The notes beneath the pieces were generated by a model. That model was not told where the DNA came from. It saw only the letters and a list, made by a program, of their open reading frames with translations, and made no database searches. Both the position numbers and the translations under genes were made by a program. A stretch of 17,624 nucleotides of DNA from JBDHTS01 sp044221445 (GTDB lineage: Bacteria; Pseudomonadota; Alphaproteobacteria; Micavibrionales; Micavibrionaceae), in contig JBGAPF010000032.1 of assembly GCA_044221445.1 (NCBI GenBank), positions 1 through 17,624 of the forward strand. Direction: 5' to 3'. Positions 1 through 7,599 of this stretch are shown one piece after another; the stretch's first letter is position 1; every line of letters begins with the position of its first letter.

Positions 1-2
1 TT

Positions 3-1418
3 CGCGCGGCCCAGACCAACGGCATCGACCTGACCGGGTTGACGGAGCGTCAGGAAGAAACTGTTTCAAACAGCGAATTCAAGCCTTTTGGCGGTTTTGA
101 GCGCACCTTGGAAGAAGTGACGGCATCCCAAGTGCCTCCTGCCAACGACAGTGCGGCAGCCACACCTGATTTCAGCGCGCGCGAATCGATTGTCCCTCCT
201 AAATCCGCCGTGCCGTCGACGCCCGTCGCGAACGATATCGATAGCAGGATCGCTGCCGCGGAAAAAAGGGCCGTGCGCAAAGGCGCGATGATGGCTGCCC
301 TTTTTTCCGCTATCGTCGGCGGCCTGGGTTTTATGCTGATCATGCCGATGGCCGAACAAAATGCCGAACGCCTGAATCTTGCGCAGGAAAAAATCACGGT
401 ACTTGAGAAAAAGCTTGCTGCCACGCCGGCGGCAGGGGCTACTGCTACAGCGGTGCCCGGAGATGTTACCCAGAAAATGACGGCCCTGCAGAATCAGGTG
501 ACCGAACTGCAGGGGCTTATGCAGCAAATTCAGTCTTCTGGTGCGGCTGGTCCCGATGGAGAAGCCTTGGAAAGACGCCTTGCCGCGCTTGAAGCCAATG
601 GACCTGGTGACACCGCTGCAGCTGTGCCCGCGTCTGTGCCGGTTGATTCCGCCGGACTGCCGGCCCTTTTTGAGAAATTGCGTCAATTGCAGCAGACTCC
701 TGACGGCCAGCTCCAGCTGACCAGCCTGGCCCGTAGTCTCAATACAGCCCTGACGGGACAGGAAAGCGCCATCGAAGCGGCCCTGACCGCCGCACAGCAA
801 AAACCCGATATGCTGGGTGAAACCTTGAAAGGAATTGTCCCGGGCGATCTCAAAGCGGCGGCTTTTCTGGTAAGCACGGCGCAACTCAACAGTTCCTTGA
901 GCCGCAGCGCCCCGTTCGATGAAGACCTGCAGCTTATCCAGAAACTGATGTCCGCGGAGCCGGGAGCGGAGCCGCGCGCGTCTATCGACCAGCTGATGCA
1001 AACAGCGAAGCAGGGCGTCCTGACCCCCGAAAAGCTTGAGGAACAGTTCAGGACGACAGCGGGCGAAATTGTTTCTGCCTCCCTCAACACCACTGACGCC
1101 ACGATTAAGGAAAAGGCGTTGGCCCGGCTCAATGAACTGGTTCAGGTTCGTAAAAATGGTGAACTGGTGACAGGCACGGATGTCCAGGCGAAAGTAGCGC
1201 GGGCGCAAGCGATGCTGGAGCAGCGTAACATAGGAGGCGCCATTGCCGAGCTTGAAACGCTGGAGGGCGCTGCTGCCGAAAAGGCCAAACCTTTCCTTGA
1301 TTTGGCGCGCATGGCTGTGCAGGCCCAGGGTCTGAAAACGACGATTGGCGCTAAAATGAAAGAAACATTAAGCGCGGGGGCAAGCGCCGGTCTTCAGACG
1401 GTATTGCCGCGTCTGTAA
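3..1418 (+). CDS. Mitofilin/Mic60-like (COG4223) inner-membrane protein, 5' end probably outside window
   Basis: The reading frame is open to the left edge, so the true start probably lies upstream. The only in-window start option at the 5' end is a TTG at 39 with no convincing ribosome binding site, giving 459 residues. Counting from that TTG, residues 1-80 are a disordered Pro/Ala/Ser-rich cytoplasmic stretch. Residues 84-104 are one strong membrane segment. Residues 105-165 have coiled-coil heptads (two segments rich in Leu, Gln and Glu), and the rest is helical. This layout, together with the HemY-type gene directly downstream, matches the alphaproteobacterial COG4223 family, related to mitochondrial Mic60 and usually found between hemD and hemY. 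Family role, from literature: shaping or tethering the inner membrane. The function here is inferred from layout and neighbourhood; sequence identity is low in this family. Confidence 0.75.
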   Translation, partial: RAAQTNGIDLTGLTERQEETVSNSEFKPFGGFERTLEEVTASQVPPANDSAAATPDFSARESIVPPKSAVPSTPVANDIDSRIAAAEKRAVRKGAMMAALFSAIVGGLGFMLIMPMAEQNAERLNLAQEKITVLEKKLAATPAAGATATAVPGDVTQKMTALQNQVTELQGLMQQIQSSGAAGPDGEALERRLAALEANGPGDTAAAVPASVPVDSAGLPALFEKLRQLQQTPDGQLQLTSLARSLNTALTGQESAIEAALTAAQQKPDMLGETLKGIVPGDLKAAAFLVSTAQLNSSLSRSAPFDEDLQLIQKLMSAEPGAEPRASIDQLMQTAKQGVLTPEKLEEQFRTTAGEIVSASLNTTDATIKEKALARLNELVQVRKNGELVTGTDVQAKVARAQAMLEQRNIGGAIAELETLEGAAAEKAKPFLDLARMAVQAQGLKTTIGAKMKETLSAGASAGLQTVLPRL

Positions 1419-1492
1419 CGCCGGCAAGTCCTGCCGCTGCCACGGCTCCTGCGGCCACACCCTGATCTCTATGTAAGAAAGCGGGGCAAGAT

Positions 1493-2863
1493 ATGATTCG
1501 CACCCTCTGGTTCGCCATCAAGGTCGGGCTGCTGGTCGCCGCCTCCGTCTGGGTCGCGAATCGGCCGGGTCTGGTCACAATAGCCTGGATGGACTACACG
1601 GTCCAGGCCAAGGCCTGGTTCGCGCTTCTGGCTGTGATTCTGTTTCTTTTTGCGCTTCTGGCGCTGCACCGGATAATTCTATCGATCCTCGGGTTCTCTG
1701 GTGCGGTCGGTCGTTACCGCGACTATCGCCGCCAGGCCAAAGGACAGCGCGCAATCCTGCTCGGCCTTGATGCAGCCGCCGCGGGAGATTCGAAAATAGC
1801 CCATTATCAGGCCGCCCGCGCCCGCCGCTTTATGCCCCGCGACAGGGGCCTGACACTTTTGCTGGAGGCCGATGCGGCGCGGCTGAAGGGGGATCGTGAC
1901 GCCTCACTTAAATCCTATGCCAAGCTGCTGGAAAACAAGGATACGTCTTTCCTTGGTATGCGCGGTCTGCTGGCGTCGGCAATCGGCCACGGCGAGACAA
2001 CGGAAGCGCTGGCTCTTGCCCATAAGGCGCAGGCCATGCATCCAAAACAGCCATGGATCACGAAGCTGGTTTACCGTCTGGAAATTCAGGCGCGCGACTG
2101 GGATGGCGCCCTACGCACATTGCGACGCGCCGAAAAAGCTAAGCTTTTCGGCCAGGAAATGGTGACGCGCGACCGCCAGGCCATCCTGATGCAACAGGCC
2201 ACGGAGAGTTTTGACAATGCCCGGCAAGGGAACGGTCTTGAAAAACTCAAACAAGCGTATCGTATAGATCCGTCCTTCACGCCTGCGGCCCTCTGGCTCG
2301 CCGAACGCTATATCGAAAGCGGCCAGCGTCGGGCGGCGATCAAGCTGGTAACCAGAAGCTGGGCGGCGAAACCGCATCCTGAACTTGCCGCGCTGTGGGG
2401 CCGTCTCGCTCCCGCCAACAAGCCGAATGATTTCTCGGTCCGCCTGCGCTGGTTTGAGAAGCTGGTCGCGTTGCGTCCCGATCACATTGAAAGCCAGCTG
2501 GCGGCGGCCGGCGCCGCCATTGATGACCGGCTATGGGGAGAAGCGAGGCAATATTTAAAAATGGCCGAAGCGATTCGGCCGACGGCGCGTCTTTATCGCA
2601 TGCGTGCCTCGATGGAGGAGCAACTGGGCCATCCCGCAGAAGCCCGCCACTGGCTGGACAAAGCGTCACAGGCTTTGGCGGATCCGGTCTGGACTTGCAG
2701 CCAGACAGGTCAGATTTACGACCGCTGGGCTCCTCTTGCCGACCCTCAGGGCGCATTCAATACCATCATCTGGGATTACCCAGTCTCAAGGGGGATGCTT
2801 TCGCAGGTGGAAAACGACAATGCGGGTCTGAAAGACCTGCCTATGCTCGGTTTTTCAGCCTGA
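1493..2863 (+). CDS. hemY: HemY-type TPR membrane protein (HemY N-terminal domain, COG3898)
   Basis: The 456-residue protein starts at ATG 1493, preceded by a purine-rich stretch (GCGGGGCAAG). Two membrane segments lie at about residues 5-22 and 42-62, the hairpin typical of the HemY N-terminal domain. A long, entirely helical tetratricopeptide-like region follows, with repeats of the form ALxLAxKAxxxxPxxPW near residues 165-190 and further repeats to about 400. It sits 74 bases after the mitofilin-like gene, the usual alphaproteobacterial arrangement, and the two are probably cotranscribed. Despite the name, this family is not the protoporphyrinogen oxidase also called HemY. It is linked to late haem synthesis by gene neighbourhood, and its molecular role is unsettled. 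Its stop lies 9 bases from the stop of the convergent rhomboid gene. Confidence 0.85.
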   Translation: MIRTLWFAIKVGLLVAASVWVANRPGLVTIAWMDYTVQAKAWFALLAVILFLFALLALHRIILSILGFSGAVGRYRDYRRQAKGQRAILLGLDAAAAGDSKIAHYQAARARRFMPRDRGLTLLLEADAARLKGDRDASLKSYAKLLENKDTSFLGMRGLLASAIGHGETTEALALAHKAQAMHPKQPWITKLVYRLEIQARDWDGALRTLRRAEKAKLFGQEMVTRDRQAILMQQATESFDNARQGNGLEKLKQAYRIDPSFTPAALWLAERYIESGQRRAAIKLVTRSWAAKPHPELAALWGRLAPANKPNDFSVRLRWFEKLVALRPDHIESQLAAAGAAIDDRLWGEARQYLKMAEAIRPTARLYRMRASMEEQLGHPAEARHWLDKASQALADPVWTCSQTGQIYDRWAPLADPQGAFNTIIWDYPVSRGMLSQVENDNAGLKDLPMLGFSA

Positions 2864-2872
2864 CAGCGCGCT

Positions 2873-3592
2873 TTATGCAAGACGCAGGACACGAAGCATA
2901 ACAAAGCCGCCCAAAAATCCTCCGACATGCGCCGCCCAGGCGACGGTGCCGCCTCCCGGGGCGCCCATCATGCCGAGGGCAACTGTTATGGCGATCCAGA
3001 CCAGAATGAACGGGATCATACGATTGCGCCCCAGGCCGGCACGGTCGCGCGCTTTCGTCATCATCACCATTACGGCGGCGAACAGGCCGCTTAAGGCGCC
3101 CGAAGCCCCGACCACCGGATCTTTTGAAAAAGGGTTCAGGGCGAGATGCGCCGCGGCGGCAAACACGCCGCATGCCAGGCAAAAAACCAAGAGGCGTCGC
3201 GGTCCCATCCATCGTTCCGCGCCCGTGCCGAAAGCCATCAGCATGACGCCATTCATGATGACGTGAACCCAGCCGCCATGGATCAGGATATAAGTGAAGG
3301 GCGCCAGCAGCGCCGTCCAGGTAAAAGGCAGAACGCCTGTATAATGGGCGGGAACGAATCCGAAATCCATGAAGATTTCAAACCGTCCTGCCTCACTGAA
3401 CAGAAGCTGGAGAAGAACATGAGCGGCAATAATGGCCAGAAGCATTGCTTTGGTCATGGGCGGCAGATTGATCATAGGTGCCTGATGTAATTTTTCCGGT
3501 GGTTTGTTTTTGAGCCGAATGCGGCTGGCGGACAGGTCTATGACATTGTCCGGTTTTTCAGGTTCGAAGCCGCTGCCGTTACGATTATCCAT
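2873..3592 (-). CDS. Rhomboid family intramembrane serine protease
   Basis: The 239-residue protein has a hydrophilic N-terminal tail of about 45 residues followed by six hydrophobic segments. The active-site signatures are all present. WVHVIMN at about residues 108-114 is the His/Asn oxyanion region in the second membrane segment. GASG at 162-165 carries the nucleophile Ser164. AHVGGFLGG at 221-229 carries the catalytic His222. Rhomboids cleave single-pass membrane proteins within the bilayer; the substrate cannot be read from the sequence. The ATG at 3592 is preceded on the minus strand by GGTGG, a plausible ribosome binding site. It lies downstream of the 212-residue gene on the same strand, but a strong hairpin terminator sits between them, so it is probably transcribed separately. 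The intact catalytic pair argues for an active protease. Confidence 0.92.
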   Translation of the reverse strand: MDNRNGSGFEPEKPDNVIDLSASRIRLKNKPPEKLHQAPMINLPPMTKAMLLAIIAAHVLLQLLFSEAGRFEIFMDFGFVPAHYTGVLPFTWTALLAPFTYILIHGGWVHVIMNGVMLMAFGTGAERWMGPRRLLVFCLACGVFAAAAHLALNPFSKDPVVGASGALSGLFAAVMVMMTKARDRAGLGRNRMIPFILVWIAITVALGMMGAPGGGTVAWAAHVGGFLGGFVMLRVLRLA

Positions 3593-3631
3593 GCTGCCAC
3601 CATGGCATAAATCGACTGAAATACAAAAAAG

Positions 3632-3657
3632 AAAACCCGCCTTTACCGGCGGGTTTT
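3632..3657 (-). terminator. Rho-independent terminator downstream of the 212-residue gene
   Basis: A perfect 10-bp inverted repeat (AAAACCCGCC at 3632-3641, GGCGGGTTTT at 3648-3657) encloses a 6-base loop. Read on the minus strand, the stem is followed by CTTTTTTG, giving a T-tract for transcripts arriving from the 3683-4321 gene. On the plus strand the stem itself ends in TTTT, so it could act in both directions. It separates the 212-residue gene from the rhomboid gene. Confidence 0.85.
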
Positions 3658-3682
3658 AAGTTAATATCCCTGTCGAAACGCT

Positions 3683-4321
3683 TCAACTCGTGAGATTGGG
3701 AACACCGAACATATCCTGCGGCGTATAGGGTTTTGCCCCTTTAAGCAGCGAAGGATCGATTTCATTGCTGAGACGACCGCCCGGCGCGACGCGCGTTACG
3801 ATCGTGACAGAAGCCAGAATATTGACAGGCGTAACGGCCATATTTTTGATCTGCGCCACAAGGCTGTCAAGCACGGCATGCATCGCGTCTTTCGCGATCT
3901 CCTTGCCCATGACGACCAGACATCTGACATCGCCAATATCGGGAATGCGGCCTTTGACCATCTCGGAAAACGCGCTGGTGGTGCGCTTTTTCATGATCAT
4001 GCCGCCTCCGCTGCCTTCTTTGCCTTCCGAACCTTCCTCTTCATCGTCCTCGGTCGTGTCTTTTTTTGACGTCATCGCGATCTCGACGAAAGTCGGCGAC
4101 TGAAAACTGATAGGGTATTTTCTCAATTCTTTGGAAGGCAGCGTTCTGCCGGACAGGCCTGCCCTGATATCGACCCGCAGGAATTCCTGTTGCCAGTCGA
4201 AGACAGCGCAATGACTTTTATGTTCACCAGGCTGCGCCATTTTCCGGACAACCCGCTTGCCGGGATACATCACTTCTTCCAGACCGCATTGCGCCAGAAA
4301 TTCCTTGATGTTTACAAACAT
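3683..4321 (-). CDS. Hypothetical protein, 212 residues, two domains joined by an acidic Gly/Ser linker
   Basis: I do not recognise the family. The start ATG at 4321 is preceded on the minus strand by GAGG at a suitable distance. There is no signal peptide and no membrane segment, so it is probably cytoplasmic. Residues 1-82 form one folded-looking part (mixed helix/strand, with Cys12 and Cys38). Residues 84-107 are a low-complexity acidic and Gly/Ser-rich linker. Residues 110-180 are mostly helical and strand-forming with a clear amphipathic pattern (for example CLVVMGKEIAKDAMHAVLDS at 134-153). The C-terminus is Pro-rich. It is divergent from the secreted-protein/Wzy operon and followed by a strong terminator, so it is probably monocistronic. 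The coding character is convincing: no competing frame is better, and it has a ribosome binding site and a terminator. Confidence 0.75.
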   Translation of the reverse strand: MFVNIKEFLAQCGLEEVMYPGKRVVRKMAQPGEHKSHCAVFDWQQEFLRVDIRAGLSGRTLPSKELRKYPISFQSPTFVEIAMTSKKDTTEDDEEEGSEGKEGSGGGMIMKKRTTSAFSEMVKGRIPDIGDVRCLVVMGKEIAKDAMHAVLDSLVAQIKNMAVTPVNILASVTIVTRVAPGGRLSNEIDPSLLKGAKPYTPQDMFGVPNLTS

Positions 4322-4396
4322 TGGCCGCCTCGCTGCTTCGAATTTTCCCTATAATGCCCAAAAATAGTTAAAGGGGGATTAATTTTCATATAGCTC

Positions 4397-4421
4397 TTCT
4401 GCTTTAAAAGGCAAGGCAGAA
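4397..4421. repeat. Inverted repeat in the divergent intergenic region
   Basis: TTCTGCTTT (4397-4405) and AAGGCAGAA (4413-4421) form a 9-bp stem with one G-T pair and a 7-base loop. It lies between the two divergent genes that start at 4321 and 4517, upstream of both. No T-tract follows on either strand, so it is not a simple terminator. An operator or a leader stem are both possible. Confidence 0.45.
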
Positions 4422-4456
4422 CCGGGCTCGATATAACTTCCTTTGCGTTAAAAACA

Positions 4457-4485
4457 TTAAAAGTGCGGGAGAATTTTGTTATACT
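4457..4485 (+). promoter_or_regulatory. Candidate sigma70-type promoter of the polysaccharide operon
   Basis: TATACT at 4480-4485 (5 of 6 to the -10 consensus) lies 17 bases after TTAAAA at 4457-4462 (4 of 6 to the -35 consensus). Transcription would begin near 4492, leaving a leader of about 25 bases before ATG 4517. This placement also argues against the upstream GTG at 4463 as the start codon, because it would fall inside the promoter. Confidence 0.5.
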
Positions 4486-4516
4486 TGCATATCTTATGTA
4501 TTGGAGCGGTAGAGAG

Positions 4517-5011
4517 ATGAACTATAAAATTCTGATTGTTATGGCAATTTCGAGCGTATGCTTTCGTACGGCCTACGCTGCGGATCAGGGCGCTTCCAAC
4601 ACTACATCCGGCGGCGGCAGTTCCGCTCCTATCTTTCTGGGGCAGGGTATAAGCCAGACACCTGCGCGTAATACCGGACCGGCTCCCATAGCGTCTCTTT
4701 CTCAAACGCCTTCCAAGACAGGAAAAAATCTGTTTGAGCAGCAGATGAACGAGTCTACCGCGAAAATGTCGGCCAAAATCAATGCCGGCGCTGATGCACG
4801 CAAAGCTGCCGTCATGCAACATCAGAAAGAACGCATAGCGGCTCTCGAAAAAAAATGGGAAGAGGAAGACAAAGCTAAAAACGGACAAAAAAAAGGGACG
4901 GGCAGCGATGAACCACCTGTCCAGAAACGCGAGGCTATCGTCATGCCTCCGACTTCTTCAGGGGATATCCGGGGCGATGGAAGGCCCCCAAGAGTTTTCA
5001 ATGTTCAATGA
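4517..5011 (+). CDS. Small secreted protein of unknown function, first gene of the polysaccharide operon
   Basis: I choose ATG 4517 (164 residues) over the in-frame GTG at 4463. The ATG sits just after a purine-rich GAGAG, and the protein then starts with a classical signal peptide: Met-Asn-Tyr-Lys, a hydrophobic core, and an AYA/AD cleavage site near residue 23. The mature protein begins with a Ser/Gly/Thr-rich disordered stretch. It then has a charged helical, probably coiled-coil section at about residues 75-125, rich in Lys, Glu, Ala and Gln with few hydrophobic residues, and a Pro-rich tail. No family is recognised. The stop overlaps the start of the Wzy-like gene in an ATGA, which implies translational coupling and a possible role in polymer assembly or export in the periplasm. 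That role is inferred only from position. Confidence 0.75.
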   Translation: MNYKILIVMAISSVCFRTAYAADQGASNTTSGGGSSAPIFLGQGISQTPARNTGPAPIASLSQTPSKTGKNLFEQQMNESTAKMSAKINAGADARKAAVMQHQKERIAALEKKWEEEDKAKNGQKKGTGSDEPPVQKREAIVMPPTSSGDIRGDGRPPRVFNVQ

Positions 5012-6264
5012 ATGGCCTGAAAGCTTCTAGCGGCGTCTTGCCTGCCTTGCATCCGGGTGCCTTTACGGGTGCGCGCTGCACGGCTCTTGTGCTGGCGATC
5101 ATCGTATATGCCTATGCCAGCTCTCCGACCCCCGATCACATAGGAACGGCTGAACTTCTGACCGGCGCGCTGATGATTTTTGCGATAGGCGTGCCCGGGG
5201 CCGCTTCCATCCTGATGCTGCCGACGCATGGCATGCTGTGGAAAAAGGCGGGCAGGGCCCTGTTTATCTATGGTTTCAGCATACCGCTGATAACAGGTGT
5301 CGCTGCAGGACACGATCTGGCACTGATCGTGCGCGACCTCATTCCCTTCCTGTATTTCCTGTTGCCTCTGCTTGTTTACCCGTTGCTGTCATCGAAACCG
5401 CAGTTTCTTCTGGCTGTCACGGGTGCCGTCGCGCTGGCCGGAGTTATTTTCGCACTTCGGCTGCTCATCCCCTCCTTTGTCGAACACGGCCATATTGGAT
5501 TTTCGGCTCTGCCCGACGAGGATCCGCAATATTTTGCCAACGCGCCGACTGTGCTGTTCACGGCTATCCTTTGCGTGGCGCTGGCGGCGCGCTCTGCCAT
5601 GACGTTCAGGCCGGGCAGTCTCGGTATGGCCTGCACGTTCGCAATGCCTGCTTTATGCTGTTTTCTTGCCATGGCTGCCGCCATGCAGCGTGCGACTATC
5701 GGACTGGCGGCGGCGGCGCTGGCGTTTTTATGGGGCCTTGCCTTCAACAAATCGCCCTTCAGGGCTTTAGTCCCTCTGGCTCTGGTTGCGTTAGGCCTGC
5801 TGATTATTTATGAGCCTGTCGAAGGGCTTGCAAAGCAATTGATGCTGAAAATGTCGCGAGTCGGCCTCAATAACCGGGTAGAAGAGGCTTCGCTTGTTTT
5901 CCGTATGGTGCAGGACAATCCGTTAAGCGTCGTCTTCGGCCTTGGCTGGGGCCAGACGGTGGCGTCTCCCGCTGTCGGCGATGTGACCGTCAATTACACG
6001 CATACGATGTTTACGGCCCTATGGCTGAAAACGGGCCTCGCCGGCGTCACACTCGCCTTACTCTATCTGTGTGGCATCGGCTCTTGCCTGTGGCGGCTGA
6101 TTTGGCGGGAACCGGTCATGGCCGTTGCGCTGGCCGTGCCGTGCCTAATTGACGTCACCCTTTACGCCAGTTACAAATCGCTCGATTTCGGCCTGGTACT
6201 GATGTTGATTCCGTTGTGGACAGGACATGCCATTCTGTTGCGCCGCGACGCCCGGCTAGGGTAA
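5008..6264 (+). CDS. Wzy polymerase / O-antigen ligase-like membrane protein
   Basis: The 418-residue protein is almost entirely hydrophobic, with about ten to eleven membrane segments and a large loop before the last group. The loop carries the pattern expected for the Wzy_C/O-antigen-ligase superfamily: NNRVEEASLVFRMVQDNP, then FGLGWGQT, then YTHTMFTALWLKTGLAG (about residues 328-345), the counterpart of the usual HNxxLxxLxxxGxxG motif. Members either polymerise undecaprenyl-linked repeat units or transfer finished polymer to an acceptor on the periplasmic side of the inner membrane. The two activities cannot be separated by sequence alone. The Wzz-like and glycosyltransferase neighbours favour a polymerase. 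The start overlaps the preceding stop by four bases (ATGA); the next gene begins 12 bases after its stop. Confidence 0.8.
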   Translation: MNGLKASSGVLPALHPGAFTGARCTALVLAIIVYAYASSPTPDHIGTAELLTGALMIFAIGVPGAASILMLPTHGMLWKKAGRALFIYGFSIPLITGVAAGHDLALIVRDLIPFLYFLLPLLVYPLLSSKPQFLLAVTGAVALAGVIFALRLLIPSFVEHGHIGFSALPDEDPQYFANAPTVLFTAILCVALAARSAMTFRPGSLGMACTFAMPALCCFLAMAAAMQRATIGLAAAALAFLWGLAFNKSPFRALVPLALVALGLLIIYEPVEGLAKQLMLKMSRVGLNNRVEEASLVFRMVQDNPLSVVFGLGWGQTVASPAVGDVTVNYTHTMFTALWLKTGLAGVTLALLYLCGIGSCLWRLIWREPVMAVALAVPCLIDVTLYASYKSLDFGLVLMLIPLWTGHAILLRRDARLG

Positions 6265-6276
6265 ACCTGTTTAATC

Positions 6277-7599
6277 ATGCAAAAACAACCATCCGTTCTG
6301 TTCATCAACAGGGTCTATCCGCCGGACAGGGGCGCCACCGGCAGGGTGCTGCGCGACCTTGCGCGAGGGTTCTCCCGCGATGGATGGAAAGTTACCGTTT
6401 TGACCACTGGCGAGGAAACCCGGACTGAAAAGGATGGGGATATAATGGTCCGTCGCCTTGGCGCTCCTGCCGTGAAAAAGACCATAATAAGCTATGCGGC
6501 TACAGGCCTGAAGCTGATGGCGGCGGCGTTGCGGATGCCGCGTCATGATCTGGTCGTTACCATGACCGATCCGCCGCTGCTGGTGGTGGCAGGGGCAATC
6601 GTGGCGAAACGCAGGAAATCGCGCCATATCCACTGGTGCCAGGACGTTTATCCTGAGTTGCTGCCGGTCCTCGGCTATGAATTGCCGGAAAGCGTGACAA
6701 GCCTTCTCGCCAAAGTAACGCGGCATGCCATGAAAAAATGTGATCGCGTGATCGTGATCGGTCGCTGCATGGCCCGTGGCCTCATGCATCGTGGCCTCGA
6801 TTCCCGCCTGCTGACCGTTATCCCCAATTGGCCCGATCCTGAACTGGCGAAGGATCGTCCGTCATCGGAATCCGCAGGACATATGCAAGTCACAAGGCCG
6901 ATGAACGTGAAGCCGCCCGAATCGCTGTTCCGCGACTCCTGTGATATGAAATTCCGTGTCCTTTACGCGGGGACGCTGGGCCGGGCGCATCCTGTCGAAA
7001 CCGTTCTTGGCGCGGCCCACATCCTGCAGCAGAGCCATCCCGATATTGAATTCGTGTTCGTTGGCAACGGTCCGCAATTCGAACGGCTTGCCGCCGAGCG
7101 CGCGCGTCGGCGGCTGGAAAACATCCGCCTGTTGCCTTGGCAGCCTGCCGACCGGTTGCGCCAGCTGATGGATAGCGGCGATGTGCATCTGATCACTATG
7201 CGGCATGAGGCTGCGGGTCTTCTGGTGCCGTGCAAGATTTACGCGGCCATGGCCGCGCGGCGTCCCGCAATTCTTGTGGGGCCTGAGCACGGCGAGGCCG
7301 CGCGGCTGTTGCTCGATTTCAATGCGGGGACGGTCGTGCCGCAGGGCGAACCGGCTCAGCTGGCAGAAGCCGTCTGCCGTTACCGCGAGGACAGCGGCGT
7401 ATGGTTTGCCGCTCAGGAGGGTGCGCGGCGCGCCGGGGAAATCTTTCTGCCGGAGGAATCGATCCGGGCCTGGATCGAGCGTGCCCGCTCTGTGCTGGGG
7501 CCAGAATTCGTACTGGCGCAATCTGCGCGCGAGCCCATGCCCGCGAACGATGTAACTGTGGAGCAGTCCGGCGATGTCCGCAACGACCGGGCCGCGTGA
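6277..7599 (+). CDS. Glycosyltransferase family 4 (WbuB/WcaI-like)
   Basis: The 440-residue protein has the two Rossmann-like halves of GT-B enzymes. At the N-terminus a beta strand (VLFINRVYPP) leads into a Gly-rich acceptor-domain loop, GATGRVLRDLARGF (about 19-32). The C-terminal donor domain starts near residue 226 with FRVLYAGTLGRAHPVETVL, followed by FVFVGNGPQFERL and a motif region HEAAGLLVPCKIYAAMA at about 310-326, ending RRPAIL. This is the EX7E-type sugar-nucleotide site of GT4, with Ala in place of the second Glu, as also happens in WbuB-like relatives. Retaining GT4 enzymes add a sugar from a nucleotide-sugar to the lipid-linked repeat unit at the cytoplasmic membrane face; the sugar is not predictable. 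The last 25 residues are a polar extension. The 3' end overlaps the Wzz-like gene by 26 bases. Confidence 0.9.
   Translation: MQKQPSVLFINRVYPPDRGATGRVLRDLARGFSRDGWKVTVLTTGEETRTEKDGDIMVRRLGAPAVKKTIISYAATGLKLMAAALRMPRHDLVVTMTDPPLLVVAGAIVAKRRKSRHIHWCQDVYPELLPVLGYELPESVTSLLAKVTRHAMKKCDRVIVIGRCMARGLMHRGLDSRLLTVIPNWPDPELAKDRPSSESAGHMQVTRPMNVKPPESLFRDSCDMKFRVLYAGTLGRAHPVETVLGAAHILQQSHPDIEFVFVGNGPQFERLAAERARRRLENIRLLPWQPADRLRQLMDSGDVHLITMRHEAAGLLVPCKIYAAMAARRPAILVGPEHGEAARLLLDFNAGTVVPQGEPAQLAEAVCRYREDSGVWFAAQEGARRAGEIFLPEESIRAWIERARSVLGPEFVLAQSAREPMPANDVTVEQSGDVRNDRAA

Noticed and set aside
66..1208. 380-residue minus-strand frame over the mitofilin-like gene
   Set aside because: Its Arg/His/Cys-rich composition is that of a shadow frame, and the plus-strand gene has clear domain structure and synteny.
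4463..4516. GTG start 18 codons upstream for the secreted protein
   Set aside because: It would put 18 extra residues before a textbook signal peptide and would overlap the predicted promoter; ATG 4517 has a purine-rich site upstream.
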